From contig JAJYRW010000106.1 in assembly GCA_021793895.1 (NCBI GenBank), positions 1 to 5,780 on the forward strand: a stretch of 5,780 bases of DNA, written 5' to 3'. The translations under genes were made by a program, and so were the position numbers. How positions within the stretch are numbered: the first letter of the stretch is position 1; the number at the start of each line of letters is the position of its first letter. The notes under the pieces are model-generated. The model was not told the DNA's origin. It saw nothing but the letters and a program-made list of their open reading frames with translations, and made no database searches. The stretch comes from Actinomycetes bacterium (GTDB lineage: Bacteria; Actinomycetota; Actinomycetes; Actinomycetales; JAJYRW01). This document shows positions 1 through 5,241 of the stretch, piece by piece.

Positions 1-645
1 CTGTGGGCGGTGGCCATTTTGACGATGGTGGTGGGAACCGTAATCGCGATTGTGCAAACCGATATCAAGCGCATGCTGGCCTACTCGTCGATCGCGCACG
101 CCGGCTTCGTGCTCACGGCACTGGTGGCTATGAATCAGCAGAGCATTTCTGCCGTGCTGTTCTATCTCGCGGGTTACGGGGTCTCGACAGTTGGGGCGTT
201 TGCGTGCGTGGCCCTGGTGCGGGAGCGCAGTTCGGCTGGCGTGATCACCTCAGAGGCCAATCACATCTCCCAGTGGGCTGGTTTAGGACGGCGTTCCCCG
301 GTTCTGGCCTCGGTGTTCGCCCTGTTCTTGCTCTCATTTGCGGGGATCCCGGCTACCGCCGGATTCACGGGTAAGTTCGCGGTCTTCCTGGCTGCGATTC
401 AGGGCGGGGCTGCCTGGCTGGTCGTCATCGGTGTGCTCGCCTCGGCCGCTGCCGCGTTCTTCTATGTGCGCATCATCGTGTTGATGTTCTTCACCGAACC
501 GGCCGATGACAATACGGCCGCCGTAGCCTCCGACGGGCTCAGTTCGGTGGCTATTGCTGCCGCGGTCATCGTCACCCTAGTGCTGGGCATCATCCCCTCG
601 GGCGTGCTGGAAATAACTGACACCGCAGCGGCTTTCCTCCCGTGA
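1..645 (+). CDS. nuoN: NADH-quinone oxidoreductase subunit N, C-terminal part (5' end cut by window)
   Basis: This is the last 214 residues of a polytopic membrane protein; the reading frame is open from base 1, so the start lies upstream. NuoN is one of the antiporter-like, proton-pumping subunits of respiratory complex I, which passes electrons from NADH to menaquinone across the cytoplasmic membrane. The family signature TDIKRMLAYSSIAHAGF is at visible residues 20-36. The conserved helix LSFAGIPATAGFTGKF is at 111-126 with its buried lysine at 125, followed by long hydrophobic segments near 138-164 and 181-203. The AHAG form of the first motif favours NuoN over the related NuoM and NuoL. 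The stop overlaps the start of the prenyl synthase (GTGA), as expected for the last gene of a nuo operon. The rest of the nuo genes presumably lie to the left. No frameshift or missing motif is seen in the visible part. Confidence 0.93.
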   Translation: MWAVAILTMVVGTVIAIVQTDIKRMLAYSSIAHAGFVLTALVAMNQQSISAVLFYLAGYGVSTVGAFACVALVRERSSAGVITSEANHISQWAGLGRRSPVLASVFALFLLSFAGIPATAGFTGKFAVFLAAIQGGAAWLVVIGVLASAAAAFFYVRIIVLMFFTEPADDNTAAVASDGLSSVAIAAAVIVTLVLGIIPSGVLEITDTAAAFLP

Positions 646-1664
646 TCCCAGAATCAGTAACCGGTGCGCTGGCCCTACCGATCGCGAATGAAGAATTCGC
701 GCAGCGCCTGCGGGACCAGCTGACCACTGTTGAAGATCGCCTGCGCACGGCGGTAGCCCAGGCAGACGCGCTGGCCGATGACGCCTCGCGCCACCTGGTA
801 ACTGCCGGCGGTAAGCGGCTTCGACCCCTGCTAACCCTCCTGGCCGCCGAACTGGGGCAGGGGGTGAATCAGCGCGTACTGGATGCGGCAACCGTGGTGG
901 AACTAACGCACCTGGCCACGCTGTACCACGACGACGTCATGGACTCAGCCCCCGTGCGGCGCGGTGCGCCCGCCGCGCACCAGGTCTGGGGCAACTCGGT
1001 GGCGATCCTGACCGGCGACCTGCTTTTCGCCCGCGCTTCACGCATCGTGGCCGAGCTCGGCCCCGAAGCGGTCATCTTGCAGGCAGAAACCTTCGAGCGC
1101 CTGTGCCTGGGGCAGCTGCGAGAGTCGGTCGGGCCCGCATCCGATGAGGATTCAATCGAGCACTACCTGGGGGTGCTGGCCGATAAGACCGGCTCCCTAA
1201 TTGCCGCCTCGGCCCGGTTTGGTGCCCTGTTTGCGGGCGCTCCAGCCGAGCACGTCGAAGCGCTGGTGCGCTTCGGTGAGAAAATTGGCGTCGCCTTCCA
1301 GCTAGCCGATGACGTCATCGACCTAAGCTCCGATGCCGAAACGACTGGAAAGACTCCGGGCACCGATCTGCGCGAGCGGGTGCCGACCATGCCGGTGTTA
1401 TTACTCCAAGCCGCGGGACGCCGTCCCAACTGCGATGAGCACACCCGCCAAACACTCGCGCTCCTGGAAGAAGATCTTGAAAACGACGCCGCTTTGGCAG
1501 CCGCGATTGCCGGTTTGCAACAGCACCCGGCGTTACAGCAGGCCCGCCTGACCGCCCAGCAGTGGGCCCAGGACGCGATTTCGGAACTCGACGTCTTACC
1601 CACAGGTGACGTCCGGGACGCGTTAACCACATTTGCTGGGGCATTAGTCGACCGCACAGCCTAA
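642..1664 (+). CDS. all-trans polyprenyl diphosphate synthase (long-chain, menaquinone side chain)
   Basis: The 340-residue protein has every hallmark of trans-isoprenyl diphosphate synthases, which extend an allylic diphosphate with isopentenyl diphosphate. The IPP-binding GGKRLRP is at 56-62, the first Asp-rich motif DDVMD at 97-101, and the following Arg pair at 106-107. GD is at 125-126, the DKT lysine at 182, and the second Asp-rich motif DDVID at 223-227 is preceded by Q220. GKTPGTDL is at 236-243. The residues just before the first Asp motif (LATLYH) are small or non-aromatic four and five positions upstream, as in long-chain enzymes, so an octa- to deca-prenyl product is likely; chain length cannot be read reliably. 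The GTG start overlaps the nuoN stop (GTGA) and no good Shine-Dalgarno is visible, so translation is probably coupled to nuoN. Position behind complex I suggests menaquinone tail synthesis. Length is normal for the family. Confidence 0.93.
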   Translation: MIPESVTGALALPIANEEFAQRLRDQLTTVEDRLRTAVAQADALADDASRHLVTAGGKRLRPLLTLLAAELGQGVNQRVLDAATVVELTHLATLYHDDVMDSAPVRRGAPAAHQVWGNSVAILTGDLLFARASRIVAELGPEAVILQAETFERLCLGQLRESVGPASDEDSIEHYLGVLADKTGSLIAASARFGALFAGAPAEHVEALVRFGEKIGVAFQLADDVIDLSSDAETTGKTPGTDLRERVPTMPVLLLQAAGRRPNCDEHTRQTLALLEEDLENDAALAAAIAGLQQHPALQQARLTAQQWAQDAISELDVLPTGDVRDALTTFAGALVDRTA

Positions 1665-1678
1665 TTTCGGGATAGTCT
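1648..1678 (+). promoter_or_regulatory. weak candidate promoter for the phosphatase-FHA-kinase operon
   Basis: TAGTCT at 1673-1678 fits the TAnnnT pattern of actinobacterial -10 boxes. TCGACC at 1648-1653 matches four of six bases of TTGACA, with a 19-bp spacer. Transcription would begin near 1685, giving a leader of about 25 nt. It overlaps the end of the prenyl synthase gene. The spacing is longer than ideal and the -35 is poor, so read-through from the nuo operon is an equally good explanation for expression. Confidence 0.25.
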
Positions 1679-1698
1679 ACGGTCGGAAGTCAGTAGAC
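1675..1698. repeat. inverted repeat in the only intergenic gap (possible operator or leader hairpin)
   Basis: GTCTAC at 1675-1680 and GTAGAC at 1693-1698 are perfect inverted repeats with a 12-nt spacer. The right arm ends one base before the phosphatase Shine-Dalgarno (1700-1706), and the left arm overlaps the candidate -10 box. It could be a dyad operator or a small RNA hairpin beside the ribosome binding site. A 6-bp match is short enough to occur by chance, and no terminator T-run follows. Confidence 0.3.
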
Positions 1699-1699
1699 G

Positions 1700-1706
1700 A
1701 AGGTGA
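1700..1706 (+). promoter_or_regulatory. Shine-Dalgarno that decides the TTG start of the PP2C gene
   Basis: AAGGTGA pairs with the 3' part of the anti-Shine-Dalgarno. It lies three bases before a TTG at 1710-1712, leaving six bases between its GG and the start. An in-frame TGA at 1704-1706 rules out any earlier start, and the PP2C fold begins within the first residues, so a later start is unlikely. Confidence 0.6.
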
Positions 1707-1709
1707 CCA

Positions 1710-2540
1710 TTGCGCACAACATGGGGCATAGCAACAGACCGCGGGCGCGTACGGGCGATCAATGAGGACGCGGTCTTGGCGCAGCCACCCGTTTTTCTGG
1801 TGGCTGACGGGATGGGCGGCTATGAGGCCGGGGACGTCGCAAGCCAGGTAGTGGTGGAGGTTTTCGGCTCACTCAGTGGCCAACCCGCCGTTTCTCCCGC
1901 GCAGATCCACGAGCGTTTCCAGGTAGCTACCAAAGAAATGCAAAGCACGCTGCAGACGGCCCACCATGCTGGTTCTACCGTCGCGGGCGCGGCCGTCGTT
2001 AACCAAGATGGCGCCGATTACTGGCTGATTTTCAATATCGGTGACTCCCGCGTTTATAGTTGGCATGATCAAATGCTTGAACAAATCAGCGTGGACCATT
2101 CAGTGGTCCAAGAACTCCTCGAGGCCGGCGTGATTGACGACGCGCAAGCCGCGGACCATCCGCAGCGCCATCAGGTCACGCGCGCCGTTGCCACTCATGT
2201 TGCGCCCGATCCAGATTACTGGCTCATACCGTCAGAAAATGCGCATCGAATTTTAATTTGTTCCGATGGTCTGACCACCGAGGTTGCCGACACTGACATT
2301 GCGCAAACGCTGCAGCGGTGCGGGAACGCGCAAGAAGCAGCGGACACCCTCGTAGCCAGCGCCGTGGCCGCCGGTGGGCGGGATAACGTCAGCGTGGTGG
2401 TAGTTGATCTGCTACCCACGCAAGAGGGCGCAAGTTCCGTTGCGCAGCGCTCAAATGGCACCGCTTCACACGAACACGCGTTATGGGATGAACAACTCGA
2501 AGGCACGACGATCCCGCGCCGCGCCGGGAGGAAATCATGA
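1710..2540 (+). CDS. PP2C-family Ser/Thr protein phosphatase, soluble
   Basis: This 276-residue protein is a metal-dependent (Mn/Mg) phosphoprotein phosphatase, expected to remove phosphate from threonine and serine of proteins phosphorylated by the kinase encoded at 3766. PP2C motifs occur in order: RVRAINEDA (14-21), VADGMGGYEAGD (31-42, metal ligand D33), GSTVAGA (88-94), IGDSRVY (110-116), DHS (129-131), VTRAV (156-160), CSDGL (184-188, metal ligand D186) and RDNVSVVVV (224-232, metal ligand D225). All metal ligands are present, so it should be active. The catalytic domain fills residues 4-235, and the last 40 are polar and probably disordered. There is no membrane segment, unlike mycobacterial PstP, which carries a transmembrane and an external domain. 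In bifidobacterial clusters of this kind the phosphatase is called prpC. It starts with TTG after a 45-bp gap and overlaps the FHA gene by ATGA. Confidence 0.93.
   Translation: MRTTWGIATDRGRVRAINEDAVLAQPPVFLVADGMGGYEAGDVASQVVVEVFGSLSGQPAVSPAQIHERFQVATKEMQSTLQTAHHAGSTVAGAAVVNQDGADYWLIFNIGDSRVYSWHDQMLEQISVDHSVVQELLEAGVIDDAQAADHPQRHQVTRAVATHVAPDPDYWLIPSENAHRILICSDGLTTEVADTDIAQTLQRCGNAQEAADTLVASAVAAGGRDNVSVVVVDLLPTQEGASSVAQRSNGTASHEHALWDEQLEGTTIPRRAGRKS
2526..2531 (+). promoter_or_regulatory. strong Shine-Dalgarno of the FHA gene, inside the PP2C gene end
   Basis: GGGAGG lies five bases before the ATG at 2537, within the last codons of the phosphatase gene. It confirms the ATGA overlap start and allows initiation independent of coupling. 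Confidence 0.7.
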
Positions 2541-3769
2541 CCACGCCGCAATACGCTGTCGGCACCTGGAAGGGCGTTATCGCGGCCGGCTGCATCGCGC
2601 TACTCCCACCCGAAACGGATGACTCCGTAATTCAGCGGCTGTGGCGCTCGATGATCGAGGGCGAAGACCTGATGAGTCAACTGGTCATCATCACCGATGG
2701 GCGCTTTGCCGGGCTTCCCGCCTTCGCGATCGCCCAAATTGACGGCGCGCAGATTCATTTGATGCTGCGCGGCGACATCGAATTAACCGTTGGGCGGGCC
2801 AGTGGCGAGCAGTGCTTCACGGCACCGTCCGTTTCCACCTGGCTGGAACAAATTGTGGACGACGCCACTTCCGTCAGCCTGCATCCGCCCCAAGAAGAGG
2901 GCCACCAGCCCAATGCGGACCGGCTGCCGATCGCCGCGGGCGTCGTTTTAGCCTCCGAAATCTTTATCAACCTGCATACCGCCAATGGTGACGTCCAAAA
3001 AGTCGGCCGAGGACGCCGAGCTGCGGCGCCGGATCAAGGACGCCCGGCCCCGGTGGGGGATCAAGAACGCCCGGCCTCGGTGCCGGATCAAGCTGAGGCG
3101 AGAGACGCCGTCCTAACTCAAACCGAACCTGCCGCCCCGGTCTTTGCGGACGAAGAGGCCGATTCGGAATCCGAACCCGGCTCCCAATCCGGTGCCTCCC
3201 ATTCCGTGGTGCCTCCACCACCATCGGTACCTGAGCCACGTGCGGGCGCCGGTCAGTGGCTGGACAGTGAACAGGCGGTGGCGCTCGAGCCACCCTTGGA
3301 ATACAGCCAAGAAGACCATGACGGCATGACCGTGATGAACTCCGAGGTTGTGGCGCTGCGGCAACATCTTCCGGCGTGGGAGGGCGATGCGGCGCCCAGC
3401 CCGATGGTCGACCCGGCGGACCGGACCGTGGTGCCGAAGATTGTGCTGTCTACCGGCATGGCGGTAGCGCTGGACCGCCCGATTTTGCTGGGGCGTGCCC
3501 CGCAGGTCTCGCGCGTGAAAAACGATGAGATGCCCCGCCTGATCACCGTGGAAAGTCCCAATCACGACATTTCCCGCACGCACGCCGAAGTGCGCATGGA
3601 CGGCCCCGAAATTGTCGTAACGGACCTGACCTCGACCAACGGGGTTCTGCTTACCCGCCCCGGAGCGGTCGCCGAGCAGCTCAGGCCCGGGGTACCCACC
3701 GCGGTGGAAGCCGGGGCCGTAGTTGACCTGGGTGAGGGTGTGACGTTCGTGGTGGGGCGCCAAGCGTGA
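2537..3769 (+). CDS. FHA-domain phosphothreonine-binding protein with uncharacterised N-terminal domain
   Basis: The 410-residue protein has three parts. Residues 6-150 form a folded domain (GTW near 9, LPPETDDSVIQRLW at 23-36, LMLRGDIELTVG at 75-86, STWLEQIVDDATSVSL at 100-115). I recognise it as the N-terminal region common to actinobacterial FHA proteins of such clusters; its function is unknown to me. Residues 155-295 are a Pro-, Glu-, Asp- and Ser-rich linker, probably disordered, with a 9-residue tandem repeat near 165-187. Residues 302-408 are a forkhead-associated domain with GR (319-320), SRTH (346-349) and DLTSTNG (363-369), the residues that bind phosphothreonine. No transmembrane segment is seen, so it should be cytoplasmic. 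It probably docks onto the autophosphorylated kinase next door. The ATG start overlaps the phosphatase stop and follows GGGAGG; the end overlaps the kinase by GTGA. Confidence 0.88.
   Translation: MTTPQYAVGTWKGVIAAGCIALLPPETDDSVIQRLWRSMIEGEDLMSQLVIITDGRFAGLPAFAIAQIDGAQIHLMLRGDIELTVGRASGEQCFTAPSVSTWLEQIVDDATSVSLHPPQEEGHQPNADRLPIAAGVVLASEIFINLHTANGDVQKVGRGRRAAAPDQGRPAPVGDQERPASVPDQAEARDAVLTQTEPAAPVFADEEADSESEPGSQSGASHSVVPPPPSVPEPRAGAGQWLDSEQAVALEPPLEYSQEDHDGMTVMNSEVVALRQHLPAWEGDAAPSPMVDPADRTVVPKIVLSTGMAVALDRPILLGRAPQVSRVKNDEMPRLITVESPNHDISRTHAEVRMDGPEIVVTDLTSTNGVLLTRPGAVAEQLRPGVPTAVEAGAVVDLGEGVTFVVGRQA
3011..3098 (+). repeat. 27-bp in-frame tandem repeat in the FHA protein linker
   Basis: Two clear units, 3029-3055 (PDQGRPAPV) and 3056-3082 (GDQERPASV), are followed by a partial third from 3083 (PDQAEA). 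The GGATCAAG core recurs at 3031, 3058 and 3085, exactly 27 bases apart. A degenerate earlier partial unit is visible from 3011, where GGACGCC aligns with 3038 at the same period. The repeat keeps the reading frame and lies in the disordered linker, which points to slippage-type expansion. Confidence 0.8.
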
Positions 3770-5241
3770 GTAACCGGCGCGAACCCAGTTCACCCCCGCT
3801 CATCCCGGGGTTTGAACCCGTGCGCCTTTTGGGCATGGGCGGTTTTGCTGATGTCTTTGTGTATCGCCAGCAAATGCCCGCCCGCGAGGTGGCTGTCAAA
3901 GTTTTGAATGCGCAGTCAATAAATGAGGGCGTGCGGGAGCGGTTTCGCAATGAGGCCAATGTGATGGCTCAGCTGTCCCAGCATCCCGCGATCGTGACGA
4001 TTCACCACGCGGATGTCGCGCTCGATGGCCGGCCATTTTTGGTGATGGAGCTGTGTTCGCGACCCGGATTGGGGGCACGGTACCGCAGTGAAGAAATTCC
4101 CTTATCCGAAGCGCTGCGGCTGGGAGTGCGCTTGGCCTCTGCAGTGGAATCTGCACACCGGATGGGAATTTTGCACTACGACATTAAGCCCGCCAATGTT
4201 TTGACGACAGACTTTGGCTGGCCGGCCCTGACCGACTTTGGGATCGCTGCAACCATCGGGCAGGTGGGAAACAGCGAGATCGGACTTTCGATTCCATGGT
4301 CGCCGCCCGAACTTTTGAGCGCTGAACCGGTAGCCGGTGATCCGCGATCGGACATTTACTCGCTCATAGCCACGATTTATTCCGCGGTGGCCGGCCGCTC
4401 GCCGTTTGAATTGCGCCAGGGCCCAAACGGTCCAGCCGACCTAATGAGCCGCATCGAGGGTTCGCCACTACCGGCCACCGGGCGCGCGGGCGTTCCGATG
4501 AATCTGGAATTGATTTTTGAACGCGGACTGGCGAAAGACCCGCAGGATCGGTTCCAGACGCCGCTTGAGGTGGCCCAGGAACTGCAGCGCATCGAAAGCC
4601 AGCTCGCGCTGCCCATGACGCATATTGAGATGGCCACGGGAAATGAGACCATCTCGCGGGCGATTCCGGAAGCGGACCAAGAAACGCGAGTCCGCCCGAT
4701 CCTTTCAGTTGATGCGGCCGGGCCCCAGCCCAGTGCAGGGCAATCGGGCGACCCGCCCGGGCCCCCGCCCAGTGCGACGCCAGTGCCACCGGGGGAGTCA
4801 GCGGAGCAAGCTGGCGCCAAAAGGCGCCGCGCGCCCCTGATCGTTGGCATCGCCTCACTTGTTGTCCTCGCACTAGTAACCGGAATAACTTGGGCGGCTC
4901 TCTCTTCGGGAAGCTCAGCCCAAGGTGATCTTGACGCGCTCGATAATTCGGCTCCACCGGCGGGAAAAACAGCCGTTCCCACGCCAACCGACCTAAAGGG
5001 ACGCGTGAGCCCCACCGACGAAAATCAGGTGATTTTCACGTGGGACAACCCGGACCCGCGCGGGGGCGACCAGTACTTATGGGCCGTGGTGGAAGCTGGT
5101 GAAGTTCCCGAACAGTCCCTAATTGATGAACCCGAAGTGACCGTGGCGCTGCCACCCAGCGGTGAAGTGTGCATTGAAGTTGCCATTGTGCGTGAAGACC
5201 GCCGCGCCTCCGACGTGTCAGCGACGGAGTGTGCCCCATGA
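3766..5241 (+). CDS. transmembrane Ser/Thr protein kinase with Fn3-like extracellular domain
   Basis: The 491-residue protein is a Hanks-type (PknB-like) kinase that transfers phosphate from ATP to Ser/Thr. The kinase domain (about 16-279) has the glycine loop GMGGFADV (23-30), ATP-anchoring K45, E63, the catalytic loop HYDIKPAN (137-144, base D139), DFG (157-159), PPE (180-182), D196 and R262. It should be active, but HRD is changed to HYD and the activation loop is atypical. Residues 283-352 are a juxtamembrane linker, Pro-rich at the end, with ETISR and ETRVR. KRRR (352-355) precedes one transmembrane helix (about 357-379), so the N-terminus is cytoplasmic. The external part (380-491) lacks PASTA repeats. 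Residues 405-488 look like one fibronectin type III fold (FTWDNPDP near 424-431, CIEVAIVR at 469-476) with two cysteines, C469 and C489. The GTG start overlaps the FHA gene stop, with a G-rich stretch at 3751-3757 as a weak Shine-Dalgarno. Its equivalent in bifidobacteria is the kinase called Pkb2. Confidence 0.92.
   Translation: MSNRREPSSPPLIPGFEPVRLLGMGGFADVFVYRQQMPAREVAVKVLNAQSINEGVRERFRNEANVMAQLSQHPAIVTIHHADVALDGRPFLVMELCSRPGLGARYRSEEIPLSEALRLGVRLASAVESAHRMGILHYDIKPANVLTTDFGWPALTDFGIAATIGQVGNSEIGLSIPWSPPELLSAEPVAGDPRSDIYSLIATIYSAVAGRSPFELRQGPNGPADLMSRIEGSPLPATGRAGVPMNLELIFERGLAKDPQDRFQTPLEVAQELQRIESQLALPMTHIEMATGNETISRAIPEADQETRVRPILSVDAAGPQPSAGQSGDPPGPPPSATPVPPGESAEQAGAKRRRAPLIVGIASLVVLALVTGITWAALSSGSSAQGDLDALDNSAPPAGKTAVPTPTDLKGRVSPTDENQVIFTWDNPDPRGGDQYLWAVVEAGEVPEQSLIDEPEVTVALPPSGEVCIEVAIVREDRRASDVSATECAP
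4718..4775 (+). repeat. 19-bp direct repeat, 39 bp apart, in the kinase Pro-rich linker
   Basis: Bases 4718-4736 and 4757-4775 match at 18 of 19 positions and are 39 bp (13 codons) apart. They encode GPQPSA and GPPPSA in the juxtamembrane linker. The spacing is a multiple of three, so unequal exchange between the copies would shorten or lengthen the linker without a frameshift. Confidence 0.75.
4813..4828 (+). other. short GC-only hairpin just before the transmembrane codons of the kinase
   Basis: GGCGCC at 4813-4818 and GGCGCC at 4823-4828 flank AAAA. In RNA this gives a six-pair GC stem with a tetraloop, plus a possible U-G closing pair (4812/4829). It sits in the codons for the basic segment before the membrane helix. 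No T-run follows, so it is not a terminator. It may be a by-product of Ala/Gly/Arg codons. Confidence 0.4.
5226..5229 (+). promoter_or_regulatory. Shine-Dalgarno of the last gene
   Basis: GGAG lies eight bases before the ATG at 5238, within the end of the kinase gene. It supports the ATGA overlap start of the downstream gene. Confidence 0.6.

Noticed and set aside
3..374. 123-codon plus-strand frame inside nuoN
   Set aside because: It overlaps the conserved NuoN frame entirely; the translation is Gly/Arg-rich and hydrophilic, a frame shadow.
642..1664. Short-chain (farnesyl or geranylgeranyl) synthase assignment for the prenyl synthase
   Set aside because: The residues before the first Asp-rich motif are not aromatic and the motif is a plain DDxxD, which together with the complex I context favours a long-chain menaquinone enzyme; not fully excluded from sequence alone.
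2092..2110. 7-bp perfect stem (TGGACCA/TGGTCCA) with 5-nt loop inside the PP2C gene
   Set aside because: It is inside the codons for the conserved DHSVVQ region, has no T-run and no nearby start or stop; chance is the simplest reading.
3113..3793. 226-codon minus-strand open frame opposite the FHA gene
   Set aside because: It spans the well-supported FHA domain on the other strand, has a His/Arg/Gly-rich composition without motifs, and has no convincing ribosome binding site.
4364..5015. Long minus-strand open frames (up to about 210 codons) opposite the kinase gene
   Set aside because: They are antisense to a clear kinase with intact motifs; their translations are Arg/Pro/Ser-rich with no domain pattern, as expected from the complement of GC-rich codons.
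3766..5241. Possibility that the kinase is PknB with PASTA repeats
   Set aside because: Only about 110 residues follow the membrane helix and they show one Fn3-like region without PASTA-type repeats; the flanking genes are also not the rodA/pbpA group usual for pknB.
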